DNA from: Brevundimonas sp.
GTDB taxonomy: Bacteria; Pseudomonadota; Alphaproteobacteria; Caulobacterales; Caulobacteraceae
Assembly: GCF_027487935.1 (NCBI RefSeq)
Contig: NZ_JAIYCP010000010.1
Span: forward strand, 124,001 to 188,000
Direction of reading: 5' to 3'
Length of the DNA stretch: 64,000 nt
Part shown: one piece after another, positions 28,728 to 37,387 of the stretch
Layout of the letters: each line of letters opens with the position of its first letter
Numbering within the stretch: position 1 is the stretch's first letter
Translations under genes and position numbers: made by a program
Notes under the pieces: model-generated
What the model saw: the letters and a program-made list of their open reading frames with translations, nothing else
The model's database searches: none
Told to the model about the DNA's origin: nothing

Positions 28728-29408
28728 TTATACGCGGCGGGGGGGATTGCCAAGCGTTGTGAGCAGGGCCGTTTCATCGGGGGTGAGGGCGAGGCGGATC
28801 GCCAGATCGACCCGGTCGGCGAGCGGGGCGGCGGCCGCCTCGGAGAGGGCGATCGCCGTCTGGCCGGCGAAGGGGCCGAGGGCTGCCAGGGCCCGGGCTG
28901 CGCGGGCGGAATGGATCAGGACGGCGTCAAAGGTGGCGGGGGGCGTGGCCCCGGTCCCGACGGCCTCATAGACCGGCAGGGCCCGGGCCTCGATCCGGTC
29001 CCGCAGCAGGGCCGGCAGGTCTCCGGCCGGCTCCCGCGCGCCGGGGACCAGCAGGGGGCCGATACCGGGACCCTGCGCCAGCAGCAGGGCGGCCAGCCGG
29101 TCCAGATCCCCCCCGGCCGACTGCACCCGGTCGAAGCCCGCCGCCCGCGCCGCAGCGGCGGTCGCATCGCCGACGGTGAAGACGGGGCGCGTGCGGTCCG
29201 GCGTGAGGGCGGCGAAGGCGGCCAGGCCGTTGGCGCTGGTGAAGGCCAGGGTGGTGATCCCCGTCAGGTCGGGCGCAGCCTGGGGGATCGGCCGGATCGC
29301 CAGCAGGGGCGCGATGACCGGTTCGAAGCCCAGCAACTGGAGGCGGCCCGCGGTGCGTCCGGCACCCGGCTCGGCGCGCGTGACCCAGACGCGGTGGATC
29401 GTCGTCAG
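28728..29408 (-). CDS. hemD: Uroporphyrinogen-III synthase HemD, probable CTG start
   Basis: HemD cyclises hydroxymethylbilane to uroporphyrinogen III. The protein has the typical weak pattern: RVWVTRAEPGAGRTAGRLQ at the start, FTSANGLAAFAAL, VFTVGDATAAAARAAGF and HSARAARAL near the end. There is no ATG, GTG or TTG before the conserved N-terminus. An in-frame stop lies upstream, and the CTG at 29408 overlaps the hemC stop exactly where an ATGA junction would be expected. The first standard codon is TTG at 29336, which would remove the conserved start. About 226 residues from the CTG. Confidence 0.85.
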   Translation of the reverse strand: MTTIHRVWVTRAEPGAGRTAGRLQLLGFEPVIAPLLAIRPIPQAAPDLTGITTLAFTSANGLAAFAALTPDRTRPVFTVGDATAAAARAAGFDRVQSAGGDLDRLAALLLAQGPGIGPLLVPGAREPAGDLPALLRDRIEARALPVYEAVGTGATPPATFDAVLIHSARAARALAALGPFAGQTAIALSEAAAAPLADRVDLAIRLALTPDETALLTTLGNPPRRV

Positions 29409-30370
29409 GACCCGACCCGCCGGTCAGCGGCGGCGGCCTGGACCTCGGCCCCCAGCCGCAAGCCGAGCGCGCGCGCCTGATCCATGGCATCGGCGGCGGT
29501 GGCGTCGCTGAGTTCGCCTGTGCACCGCCAGCGCGCGGCGCCGTCGGGCGCCAGCATTTCGGTGGTCAGGCGCAGCCGGCCCCCGGCGATCTCCGCATGG
29601 GCCCCAATGGCTGTGCGGCAGGAGCCCTCCAGCGCCGTCATCGCGCCGCGCTCTGCGGCGACGGCCACGGCGGTCATCGGATCGTTCAGGGCGGCGACCC
29701 AGGCGGCGCCGAGGTCTTCGCTCCGGGTCTGCAGGGCCAGGGCTCCCTGGCCGGGGGCGGGCAGGAAGTCATCGAGCGACAGCCGCTCGCGGATCACCCC
29801 TTCGAAGCCCAGCCGGTTGAGCCCGGAGACCGCCAGCAGGATGGCGTCGAACTCGCCCTCCGCCAGTTTGCGCAGCCGGGTGTCGACATTGCCGCGCAGC
29901 ATTTCGATGGTCAGGTCCGGGCGCAGCGCCAGCGCCTGGGCCTGCCGCCGCAGCGAGGCGGTGCCCAGGCGCGCGCGCCGGGGCAGTTCCGCGAAGGTGG
30001 CGAAGGTCTCGCTGACAAAGGCGTCGCGGGCGTCCTCGCGCGGCGGGACGGCGGCGATGCAGAGGCCATCCGGCTGGTCGGCCGGGACGTCCTTCATCGA
30101 ATGTACGGCGACATCGACGCGGCCTTCTAGAAGGGCTTCCTCGATCTCCTTGGTGAACAGCGCCTTGCCGCCGATCTCCATCAGCCGGCGGTCCTGCACC
30201 CGGTCGCCGGTGGTGACGATCTCGACCAGGGGCACCGCTTCGGGGATGTCGGGGTCGGCGACGCCGAGGGCCCGGCCGATGGCGCGCTGCATCATGCCCG
30301 ACTGGGTCAGGGCCAGTTTCGAGCGGCGTGTGCCGATGCGGACGAGAGGGACCATGAGTGGTTGCGCCAT
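29405..30370 (-). CDS. hemC: Porphobilinogen deaminase (hydroxymethylbilane synthase) HemC
   Basis: HemC joins four porphobilinogens into hydroxymethylbilane. From the ATG at 30370 (321 residues) the motifs are RIGTRRSKLAL, HSMKDVPAD, GTASLRRQAQ, LRGNVDTRLRKL and LEGSCRTAIGAHAE, the last with the Cys that holds the dipyrromethane cofactor. The ATG at 30355 is also possible. The frame is open to 30454 but overlaps the divergent tsaD start. hemD follows with overlapping stop and start. Confidence 0.95.
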   Translation of the reverse strand: MAQPLMVPLVRIGTRRSKLALTQSGMMQRAIGRALGVADPDIPEAVPLVEIVTTGDRVQDRRLMEIGGKALFTKEIEEALLEGRVDVAVHSMKDVPADQPDGLCIAAVPPREDARDAFVSETFATFAELPRRARLGTASLRRQAQALALRPDLTIEMLRGNVDTRLRKLAEGEFDAILLAVSGLNRLGFEGVIRERLSLDDFLPAPGQGALALQTRSEDLGAAWVAALNDPMTAVAVAAERGAMTALEGSCRTAIGAHAEIAGGRLRLTTEMLAPDGAARWRCTGELSDATAADAMDQARALGLRLGAEVQAAAADRRVGS

Positions 30371-30411
30371 GAGTCGTTGCACCAGCGGGACAGGGTCGCT
30401 ACCTCGACCCG

Positions 30412-31536
30412 ATGGAGAGGTCCGCCGACTATAGCAGCGAGGGGAGCCGGGCAACCGCGCCCCTGACCATACTGGGCCTCGAGACCAGCTGCGACGAGAC
30501 GGCGGCCTCTGTGGTGCGGCTCTCCGCGGACGGTGAGGCGACGGTGCTGTCGTCGGTGGTGCACAGCCAGATCGACGATCATGCGGCCTATGGCGGGGTC
30601 GTCCCCGAGATCGCGGCGCGCAGCCATGTCGAGATGATCGACGGCGTGGTCCGCCGCGCCATGGACGAGGCGGGGCTGGGCTATGACGGTCTGGACGGTG
30701 TCGCCGCCACCGCCGGGCCGGGACTGGTCGGCGGGGTGATGGTGGGCCTGAGCTTCGGCAAGGCCGTGGCCCTGGCGCGCGGCCTGCCGCTGATCGCGGT
30801 CAATCATCTGGAGGGACATGCGGTCTCGGCGCGGCTGGGCCAGCCGGTCGACTATCCCTTCCTGCTGCTGCTGGTCTCGGGCGGGCATTGCCAGTTGCTG
30901 GAGGTCCGCGGCGTCGGTGACATGACGCGGCTGGGCACCACCATCGACGACGCGGCCGGCGAGGCCTTCGACAAGATCGCCAAGGCGCTGGGCCTCGGCT
31001 ACCCCGGCGGTCCGGCGCTCGAGAAGCTGGCAGAGGGCGGCGACGGCGCGCGTTTCGACCTGCCGCGCGCGCTTCTGGGCCGCAAGGACTGCGACTTCTC
31101 CTTTTCGGGGCTGAAGACGGCCGCGGCCCGGCTGGCCCAGGCCTGCGAGACCGACCAGCAGCGCGCCGACCTGGCCGATGCGGTCCAGACCGCGATCGCC
31201 CGCCAGCTGGCTGAGCGCTCGGACCGGGCGCTGAAGGCCTGTGCGGAGGATCATCCCCACCGCCTTTTCGTGGTGGCAGGCGGTGTGGCAGCGAACCGGA
31301 CGGTGCGCGCGACCTTGCAGGCGACGGCGGAGAAGAATGGATTCGCCTTTCTGGCCCCGCCCATGGCCTATTGTACCGACAATGCGGCGATGATCGCACT
31401 GGCGGGGGCGGAACGGTTGCGCAAGGGATTGGTCTCGGACATCGATACCGCTGCCCGGCCGCGCTGGCCGCTCGACGAATACAGCGCGCTCAATGACCCG
31501 ACGCACGCGCCGGGCCGCAAGGGTGCCAAGGCTTGA
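30412..31536 (+). CDS. tsaD: tRNA N6-threonylcarbamoyladenosine transferase TsaD
   Basis: TsaD transfers threonylcarbamoyl to A37 of ANN-decoding tRNAs. The 374-residue protein has [16 protein letters not shown] near the start, the metal-binding pattern [12 protein letters not shown] (about 130-141), [11 protein letters not shown] and the C-terminal [13 protein letters not shown]. It is divergent from hemC with 41 bp between the chosen starts, an arrangement common in alphaproteobacteria, and gpsA follows 10 nt downstream. Confidence 0.96.
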   Translation: MERSADYSSEGSRATAPLTILGLETSCDETAASVVRLSADGEATVLSSVVHSQIDDHAAYGGVVPEIAARSHVEMIDGVVRRAMDEAGLGYDGLDGVAATAGPGLVGGVMVGLSFGKAVALARGLPLIAVNHLEGHAVSARLGQPVDYPFLLLLVSGGHCQLLEVRGVGDMTRLGTTIDDAAGEAFDKIAKALGLGYPGGPALEKLAEGGDGARFDLPRALLGRKDCDFSFSGLKTAAARLAQACETDQQRADLADAVQTAIARQLAERSDRALKACAEDHPHRLFVVAGGVAANRTVRATLQATAEKNGFAFLAPPMAYCTDNAAMIALAGAERLRKGLVSDIDTAARPRWPLDEYSALNDPTHAPGRKGAKA

Positions 31537-31546
31537 GGGAGTGACC

Positions 31547-32545
31547 ATGCAGTTCAAGACCGCAGGCGTGATCGGTGCCGGGGCCTGGGGCACGGCCCTG
31601 GCCCAGGTCGCGGGCTGGGCCGGGCTGGATGTCCTGCTTCAGGCGCGCGAGCCCGAGGTGGTCGAGAGCATCCGCGCCCGCCGCATCAATGAGGCCTTCC
31701 TGCCGGGTGTCGTGATCGATGACCATGTGTCGGTGACCGGTGATCTGGCGGATCTCGGGGCCTGCGACCTGATCCTCGCGGTGCCGCCGGCCCAGCATAT
31801 GCGCTCGACGCTGCAGGCCTTTGCGGCCCATCACCGGCCGGGCGTGCCGGTGATCCTCTGTTCCAAGGGCATCGAGCGCGGCTCGCTGAAGCTGATGACC
31901 GATGTGCTGGCCGAGACCCTGCCGGCGGCCCCGGCGGCGGTCCTGTCCGGTCCCAGTTTCGCGGGCGAGGTGGCGCGGGGCCTGCCCAGCGCGGTCACCC
32001 TGGCCTGTGCCGACGAGGCGCTGGGCGAGGCGCTGATGGGGACCCTCTCGGCCCCGGGTTTCCGGCCCTATCTGGCCACCGACCTGATCGGGGCGGAGGT
32101 CGGCGGGGCGATCAAGAATGTGCTGGCCATCGCCTGCGGCATGGCCGAGGGCCGCGGTCTGGGCCGCAGCGCCCACGCCGCCCTCATCACCCGCGGCTTT
32201 GCGGAAATGACGCGGATGGGCGTCGCCCTCGGCGGTCAGGCCGAGACGGTGGCGGGGCTGTGCGGCCTCGGTGATCTGGTGCTGACCTGCTCCAGCCCGC
32301 AATCGCGCAACATGAGCCTGGGTCTGGCGCTCGGCCAGGGTCAGACGGTGGAACAGGCCCTGGCCGGCAAACGGTCGGTGGCCGAAGGTTACGAGAGCGC
32401 CCCTGCCGTGCGCGAGCTGGCGGCACGGGTCGGGGTCGATATGCCGATCTCCCTGGCCGTTGCGGCCCTGCTGAACGGCGAGACGACGGTCGAGGCGATG
32501 ATCGAAAGTCTGCTGTCCCGCCCGCTCAAGGCCGAACGGCACTGA
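31547..32545 (+). CDS. gpsA: Glycerol-3-phosphate dehydrogenase [NAD(P)+] GpsA
   Basis: GpsA reduces dihydroxyacetone phosphate to sn-glycerol-3-phosphate for phospholipid synthesis. The ATG at 31547 is chosen over the open upstream frame because GAGGGAG precedes it and the Rossmann motif [12 protein letters not shown] then begins at residue 8. Other family segments are [33 protein letters not shown] with the catalytic Lys, and [16 protein letters not shown]. Length 332 residues, normal for the family. Confidence 0.96.
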   Translation: MQFKTAGVIGAGAWGTALAQVAGWAGLDVLLQAREPEVVESIRARRINEAFLPGVVIDDHVSVTGDLADLGACDLILAVPPAQHMRSTLQAFAAHHRPGVPVILCSKGIERGSLKLMTDVLAETLPAAPAAVLSGPSFAGEVARGLPSAVTLACADEALGEALMGTLSAPGFRPYLATDLIGAEVGGAIKNVLAIACGMAEGRGLGRSAHAALITRGFAEMTRMGVALGGQAETVAGLCGLGDLVLTCSSPQSRNMSLGLALGQGQTVEQALAGKRSVAEGYESAPAVRELAARVGVDMPISLAVAALLNGETTVEAMIESLLSRPLKAERH

Positions 32546-32553
32546 CCAGGGGC

Positions 32554-32934
32554 ATGGACGAGACCCTGCCCGCGGGCGAACGCAAACGCGTCTGGGCCAC
32601 ACCGCCGGGCGTGGCGCTGTGCGCCGAGGCCGATGTCGCTGACCCCGGCTCGCGCGGGTTCGTCCTGCAGATCGGCGAGGCCTTCTTCCACGGCTTCATT
32701 GTGCGCAAGGCCGGACAGGTCGCCGGCTATGTCGACCGCTGTCCGCATCAGGGGTTTCCGCTGGCGATCGAGCTGGACCGTTATCTGGTTGCGGACGGCT
32801 CGCTGATCCTGTGCGGCTGGCATGGAGCGGTGTTCGAGCCCCTGACCGGTGCCTGCGTCGGCGGTCCCTGCGCCGGAGCCCGGCTGACAGCCTGGCCGGT
32901 CGTCGTCTCGAACGGCATCATTCACACGGCCTGA
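32554..32934 (+). CDS. Rieske [2Fe-2S] protein
   Basis: The 126-residue soluble protein has the two Rieske cluster motifs: C-x-H in DRCPHQGFPL (about 69-76) and C-x-x-H in LCGWHGAVFEP (about 90-98). No membrane anchor or signal peptide is seen, so it is not the bc1-type subunit; it resembles small ferredoxin components of dioxygenase or nitrite-reductase type. It begins 8 nt after gpsA. Its electron-transfer partner is not in the window. Confidence 0.9.
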   Translation: MDETLPAGERKRVWATPPGVALCAEADVADPGSRGFVLQIGEAFFHGFIVRKAGQVAGYVDRCPHQGFPLAIELDRYLVADGSLILCGWHGAVFEPLTGACVGGPCAGARLTAWPVVVSNGIIHTA

Positions 32935-32939
32935 ACCGC

Positions 32940-33701
32940 TCAGGCGGGGTTGCGCAGCAGATAGATGCCGAAGTCGATGTAATCGCGACCGAAGTCCGTG
33001 ATCGCCTGCACCCGGTCTGCATGGAACAGGATCGATCCCGCTTCCGGTGCGTCGGGGTGGCGCTCGGCCCAGGCGCGGGCGGCCGTGATCGAGTCGCGGG
33101 GATAGGCCTCGAAGACCTCCTGCGGCGAAATCCGGCCATGGACGACCTCGAACCCCGCTGCAACGGCGGCGGCTCGCCAGCCGGCGTCGTCCGTGTAGAG
33201 GTTGGTGACCTCCGTGATCTGGCGCAGCGGGGCGGGCGGTTCGGTGCGCCAGATGATATCTCCCCACAACAGCCAGCCGCCGGGTTTCAGGCTCCTGCGC
33301 AGGGCGATGAAGCCGGCTTCGGGCGTCGGCCGGCCCTCGCCGCTGACATCGGTGGTCCCGAGAGCCACGATCAGATCGGCGGGTGGGGCGGACGCGAGAA
33401 CCTCGGCCGAGCGGGCGACACTCAGGGATACCCGGTCCCCGAGGCCGGCTGCGTCGATCCGGCTCCGGGCCAGTTCGGCCATGACCGGATCCAGCTCGAT
33501 GGCCTGGACCATGAGGTTGAATCGCCGGGCCAGGTGGATGGCCACCGTCGCATTGCCGGTGCCGATGTCGATCGCCCTTGCGCCCTCACCGAGGCCCGTC
33601 AGCGCCACGGCTGCCTCGAGCGCGGCCAGCTCCACGCCGTTGCAGACCTCGCGGACTTCATAGGCGATGCGCTGGAAGCTCATGGGGAGGCGAGCAGTCA
33701 T
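32940..33701 (-). CDS. Class I SAM-dependent methyltransferase
   Basis: From the ATG at 33701 (253 residues) the protein has a Rossmann SAM site AIDIGTGNATVAIHLA, the acidic loop IELDPVM, LIVALGTTD and RRSLKPGGWLLWGDI. A long upstream open frame (to 34058) runs antisense to the SMR transporter and has no coding character. The substrate is unknown. It is convergent with the Rieske gene, 5 nt away, and divergent from the SMR region. Confidence 0.85.
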   Translation of the reverse strand: MTARLPMSFQRIAYEVREVCNGVELAALEAAVALTGLGEGARAIDIGTGNATVAIHLARRFNLMVQAIELDPVMAELARSRIDAAGLGDRVSLSVARSAEVLASAPPADLIVALGTTDVSGEGRPTPEAGFIALRRSLKPGGWLLWGDIIWRTEPPAPLRQITEVTNLYTDDAGWRAAAVAAGFEVVHGRISPQEVFEAYPRDSITAARAWAERHPDAPEAGSILFHADRVQAITDFGRDYIDFGIYLLRNPA

Positions 33702-33768
33702 GAGGGCTTGTCCCGCATCGGGGCCGACCGGGCAAGGCCGTCGCTCCAATGGCTGCGTATGACCAAGC

Positions 33769-33785
33769 ACTTTACATAACAAAGT
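33769..33785. promoter_or_regulatory. Interrupted palindrome ACTTT-N7-AAAGT upstream of the SMR unit
   Basis: A 5+7+5 inverted repeat in an AT-rich stretch (about 33760-33800) between the divergent methyltransferase and SMR genes. It could be a promoter or a regulator site. No specific regulator is indicated. Confidence 0.35.
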
Positions 33786-33843
33786 TGATATGACATGGAG
33801 TGTCCCTACACAGAGGTTCGTCTCCGCACAGAGAGGTTCATCC

Positions 33844-33969
33844 ATGGCAATCACGTATTGCAGCGACTTCGGGTTCGACGCTGTCGGCCTGCCCGGTTGG
33901 AAAGGCGTGATGATCGCCGAAACCATGACCCCGCGCCCACGCCGGTCGCTCGAGGAGAAAAGCCGATGA
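33844..33969 (+). CDS. Possible small ORF (41 residues) translationally coupled to the SMR gene
   Basis: An ATG at 33844 preceded by AGAGAGG (8 nt spacing) opens a 41-codon frame beginning MAITYCSDFGFDAVG and ending RRSLEEKSR. Its stop TGA overlaps the ATG of the EmrE-like gene (ATGA). The good ribosome binding site and the overlap favour real translation, possibly as a leader or coupling peptide. No family is recognised and there is no membrane segment. Confidence 0.45.
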   Translation: MAITYCSDFGFDAVGLPGWKGVMIAETMTPRPRRSLEEKSR

Positions 33970-34289
33970 CAGCTTGGATTTTCCTGGCATTGGCAATCAC
34001 GCTGGAAGTGGCGGGCACCTTCCTGCTGAAGCTGTCGAACGGCTTCGAAAAATGGCACTGGGGAACGCTGTCGATCCTTTGCTACTCAGCCTGTTTCTGG
34101 ATGCTCGCTCCGGCCATGAAGGTGTTACCGGTCGGTGTCGTCTACGCCATCTGGGCCGGCGTGGGGATTGTTGCCGCGTCCGTGATCGGCGTTTTTGCCT
34201 TCGGGGAGCGGCTCTCACCTTTCCAGTTCGCATGCATCGCCCTGGTTCTTGTCGGTGCGGTCGGCCTCAGAATCACGGCGACCGATTGA
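33966..34289 (+). CDS. Small multidrug resistance (SMR) transporter, EmrE-like
   Basis: The 107-residue protein has four membrane helices and the SMR core: LEVAGTFLLKLSNGF with the proton/drug-binding E14, ICYSACFW-like LCYSACFWMLAPAMK, and VYAIWAGVGIV. The match to EmrE is clearer than to the SugE/Gdx branch. SMR proteins exchange protons for cationic compounds as dimers. AGGAGA precedes the ATG. A 41-codon ORF ends over its start. The next genes, a membrane protein and a winged-helix regulator, are on the same strand. Confidence 0.92.
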   Translation: MTAWIFLALAITLEVAGTFLLKLSNGFEKWHWGTLSILCYSACFWMLAPAMKVLPVGVVYAIWAGVGIVAASVIGVFAFGERLSPFQFACIALVLVGAVGLRITATD

Positions 34290-34330
34290 CCGATGAACAG
34301 AGACACCCGCCTTGAAAGGACATCAAACCC

Positions 34331-34954
34331 ATGACCGAGAACACCGAAGACCCCGCCGCCGACATCGCCTGGATGCGCAACCTCGCCGAAGAAGGCGCCG
34401 GCACGCCTTTCCAGGGCGGCTCCATCCTCATGTCCGCAGGCCTGATCTACGGCATCGCCAGTCTGATCCATTGGGCCCAGATCAGCCAATGGGTTGAACT
34501 GCCCGGGAGGGCCATCGGCATCGTCTGGCTGATCGCCACCGGCCTGTTCCTGGCCGTTCTCGTCTTTCTGATCAGCTGGCTGAAGCGCCGGGAAGGCGTC
34601 ATGACCAGCGGAAACCGGGCCTCCAGCACCGCCTGGAGCGCGCTGGGGTGGGGCATATTCGCGATGTTCGCCTCACTCGCCGCCCTCGGCTACCAGCTCG
34701 GAGAGGATGCGATCCTGCTCGGTGTCGGCCTGATCCCCTCGATCATCATGGTCTTCTACGGCATCGGCTGGGCGGTCACCGCGACCATGCACCGGAACCG
34801 TGTCCTGTGGTGGCTGATGACCGGCTCCTTTGTGGCCGCCCCCCTGCTGGCCCTGCTGGCCGGTCAGAATGCCCAGTATCTCGCCTATGCCGCCGCGCTG
34901 TTCCTGCTGATGGCCCTCCCCGGCTGGATGCTGATGCGGCAGGCGCGGGCCTGA
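34331..34954 (+). CDS. Hypothetical six-helix membrane protein
   Basis: The 207-residue protein is not recognised. A hydrophilic N-terminus with DPAADIAWMRNLAEEGAGTP is followed by about six membrane helices, paired between residues 30-87, 98-155 and 160-203. It starts 41 nt after the SMR gene, and a winged-helix regulator begins 3 nt after its stop. Pairing of such membrane proteins with an HTH_34-type regulator suggests one functional unit, but the function is unknown. Confidence 0.8.
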   Translation: MTENTEDPAADIAWMRNLAEEGAGTPFQGGSILMSAGLIYGIASLIHWAQISQWVELPGRAIGIVWLIATGLFLAVLVFLISWLKRREGVMTSGNRASSTAWSALGWGIFAMFASLAALGYQLGEDAILLGVGLIPSIIMVFYGIGWAVTATMHRNRVLWWLMTGSFVAAPLLALLAGQNAQYLAYAAALFLLMALPGWMLMRQARA

Positions 34955-34957
34955 TCC

Positions 34958-35260
34958 ATGACGGACGAATTCGACATCAGCCGGATCGACGATGTCATCC
35001 ACGGCCGGGTGCGTCTGGGGATCATGGCGGTCCTGTCCGGCGTCGACAGTGCGGATTTCAACACCCTGAAGGCGCGGCTGCAGGCCACGGACGGCAATCT
35101 GTCGGTGCACCTGCGCAAGCTGGAGGAGGCCGGTTTCGTTGCCGTGACCAAGCGGTTCGAGGGTCGCAAACCCCTGACCGAGGCCTCGATGACGCCGATC
35201 GGCCGCAAGGCCTTTGTCGCCTACCTCGACGCCATGCAGGGTCTCGTCGGAAAAGCGTGA
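34958..35260 (+). CDS. Winged-helix transcriptional regulator (HTH_34 type)
   Basis: The 100-residue protein has the HTH_34/ArsR-like pattern: DDVIHGRVRLGIMAVLSGV, DFNTLKARLQATDGNLSVHLRKLEEAGFVAVTKRFEGRKP in pieces of helix and wing, and TPIGRKAFVAYLDAM. It follows the membrane protein with 3 nt between stop and start, so the two are co-expressed. Proteins of this size act as dimeric local repressors. The target site was not identified. Confidence 0.87.
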   Translation: MTDEFDISRIDDVIHGRVRLGIMAVLSGVDSADFNTLKARLQATDGNLSVHLRKLEEAGFVAVTKRFEGRKPLTEASMTPIGRKAFVAYLDAMQGLVGKA

Positions 35261-35306
35261 CAACCGGGCAGTGGTTCGCGCCGGGATGGTCGTCTAGACA
35301 GGGCGA

Positions 35307-36086
35307 ATGACCGGCCGCATCCATCGCTTCGACGCACTCGACAATTTCCGGGACTACGGGGACTACGCGACCGTGGCGGGCCGATACCTCGCCCCGGGCC
35401 TGCTCTTCCGGTCGGGCCATCAGGCCCGGGCCAGCGAAGCGGATCTGGAGCGTCTCGCCGCTCTCGGCATCGCGACCGTGGTTGATCTGCGCCGACCGTC
35501 CGAGCGTCGTGACCAGCCCTCGAAACGGCCGCCGGGGTTTGCGGCTACCGTGATCGAAAGCGCCCATGATGACGGGGGTGAGGCGCCGCACATGACCTTT
35601 CTGAGGACCGCCGACCTGACGCCGGACTCAGGCCGGCGCTTCATGACCGACGTCTACCGGAGGCTGGCCTTTGAGCCTGCACATCTCGACCTGTTCTCGC
35701 GCTATTTCCGGGCTCTCGGAGACGCCGACGGTCCCGTGTTGATCCACTGTGCTGCCGGCAAGGACCGTACGGGCCTGCTGGCGGCCCTGACCCACCATCT
35801 GCTCGGAGTCCATCCCGACGACATCGTCGCCGACTATCTGCTGACCAACACGGCGGTCGATCTGGAGGGACGGGCCCCCGGCATCGCCCGCCAGCTTGAG
35901 ACCATGACCGGCCGGTCCGTCGCCCATGACGCCGTGGTCGCCTTTCTCGGGGTCGAGCCTGTCTATCTGGATACCGCACTCGCCGGGATCGCTGCGCTTC
36001 ACGGGTCGACGGACGGCTATCTGGAGCAGGCGCTCGGCGTCGATGCGGCCTTGCGCGACCGGATCGGCGCCCGGCTGACAAGGTGA
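35307..36086 (+). CDS. Tyrosine-specific protein phosphatase (Y_phosphatase3 family)
   Basis: The 259-residue protein has the P-loop LIHCAAGKDRTGLLAAL with the catalytic Cys at 148 and Arg at 154. It also has the N-terminal family segments NFRDYGDYATVAGRYL and GLLFRSGHQ and the middle ATVVDLRRPSER. Members act on phosphotyrosine or phosphoinositides. Its stop overlaps the GTG start of pabB (GTGA), so the two are translationally coupled, though no functional link is evident. Confidence 0.9.
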   Translation: MTGRIHRFDALDNFRDYGDYATVAGRYLAPGLLFRSGHQARASEADLERLAALGIATVVDLRRPSERRDQPSKRPPGFAATVIESAHDDGGEAPHMTFLRTADLTPDSGRRFMTDVYRRLAFEPAHLDLFSRYFRALGDADGPVLIHCAAGKDRTGLLAALTHHLLGVHPDDIVADYLLTNTAVDLEGRAPGIARQLETMTGRSVAHDAVVAFLGVEPVYLDTALAGIAALHGSTDGYLEQALGVDAALRDRIGARLTR

Positions 36087-37387
36087 ACCGGGCGGCACGC
36101 CCGGTCGAGATCCGCGAGCGGCCCTGGCGGGATCCCCTGGCCGTCGCTGCGGGTCTGCGCCGGCTGGAAGGGCCTCTGGCCCTGCTGTCGGATGGTGGAA
36201 CCCTGGGGCGCTGGTCGTTTGTCGCCGCTGAACCGGACCGGGTCCATGTCGGCGGTGCTGGGCCGGGTGGGAAGCTGGACCGGTTGCGGAGCCCCGACTT
36301 CCAGACCGGGGTGGTCGGCCTGCTGGCCTATGATGCCGGAGCGAGGCCTGCGACCGGCCCGCGTGATCCGGTCTGGCCGGATCTGATGCTGGCCCGCTAT
36401 CCCGCCATGCTGGCCTTCGACCACAGGGCCGGGGCCGTGCGTGTGTTCGGGCGGGGAGAGGATGCGGAGTCCGCCCGTACCGCGGCCGACCGGGCCGAGG
36501 GCTGGCTGGCCGCCGCCATTGACCTGGTCGTCCCGCCGGCTCCTGCCGATGATTTCGTCGAGGAGGCGACGCCGGCAGCCTATTGCGCCGCTGTCGCGGA
36601 TGTCGTGGAGCGGATCGCGGCCGGCCAGCTTTACCAGGCCAATATCGCCCGGGCCTGGTCCGGCGCCTTGCGCGCCGGTGGTGATCCCTTCGACGTCATG
36701 TTGAGGCTGGCCGGGCGCGCAGCGGCCTATGGCGCCTTCTGGCGTCTGGGAGACCGGGCCGTCGTATCAAACTCGCCCGAGCTGTTTCTGGCCTTCGATC
36801 CCTCGAGCCGGCGCATCGAGAGCCGGCCGATCAAGGGAACCCGGCCGCGCCATCCCGATCCGGCCGATGACGCCGTGCTTGCGACCGAGCTCCGCTCAAG
36901 CGCCAAGGACCAGGCTGAGAACCTGATGATCGTTGACCTGATGCGCAATGATCTGTCGCTGGTCGCGGAGCCCGGCTCGGTCGCCGTCACGGCGCTGTTC
37001 GAGGTCGAGAGCCATCCGACCGTCCATCATCTGGTTTCGACGGTGACGGGCCTGGCCCGGGCTGGAACCGGAACCGCAGGCCTGCTGGAGGCGACCTTCC
37101 CGCCAGGGTCCATCACCGGCGCCCCCAAGCATGAGGCGATGAAGGTGATTGCCCTGCACGAGCCGCCGCGCGGTGCGTGGTGTGGCAGCCTTTTCCATAT
37201 TGAGGATGACGGCCGGCTGACGGCGTCCGTGCTGATCCGGACCGCCTCGTTCGAACGGGTCGGGGGGCGTTGGCGCTTTCGAACCCTGGCCGGTGCCGGC
37301 ATCGTGGCCGACAGCGATCCGACGGCCGAACTGGCGGAGACAGACGCCAAGATCCGGGCGCTGAGGGAGGCGCTGGTCGGCCCCTAG
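36083..37387 (+). CDS. pabB: Aminodeoxychorismate synthase component I PabB
   Basis: PabB converts chorismate to 4-amino-4-deoxychorismate for folate synthesis. The 434-residue chorismate-binding enzyme has SNSPELFLAF, the motif RPIKGTRPRH, whose Lys (PIKGT) marks PabB where TrpE has PIAGT, NLMIVDLMRNDL and PPGSITGAPKHEAM. The start is the GTG at 36083, overlapping the phosphatase stop. No pabC domain is fused. Its stop shares bases with the stop of the convergent TadE gene (CTAG). Confidence 0.92.
   Translation: MNRAARPVEIRERPWRDPLAVAAGLRRLEGPLALLSDGGTLGRWSFVAAEPDRVHVGGAGPGGKLDRLRSPDFQTGVVGLLAYDAGARPATGPRDPVWPDLMLARYPAMLAFDHRAGAVRVFGRGEDAESARTAADRAEGWLAAAIDLVVPPAPADDFVEEATPAAYCAAVADVVERIAAGQLYQANIARAWSGALRAGGDPFDVMLRLAGRAAAYGAFWRLGDRAVVSNSPELFLAFDPSSRRIESRPIKGTRPRHPDPADDAVLATELRSSAKDQAENLMIVDLMRNDLSLVAEPGSVAVTALFEVESHPTVHHLVSTVTGLARAGTGTAGLLEATFPPGSITGAPKHEAMKVIALHEPPRGAWCGSLFHIEDDGRLTASVLIRTASFERVGGRWRFRTLAGAGIVADSDPTAELAETDAKIRALREALVGP

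Noticed and set aside
33786-33965. Guanidine riboswitch upstream of the SMR transporter
   Set aside because: No ykkC, mini-ykkC or guanidine-III consensus was found and the protein looks EmrE-like rather than Gdx-like.
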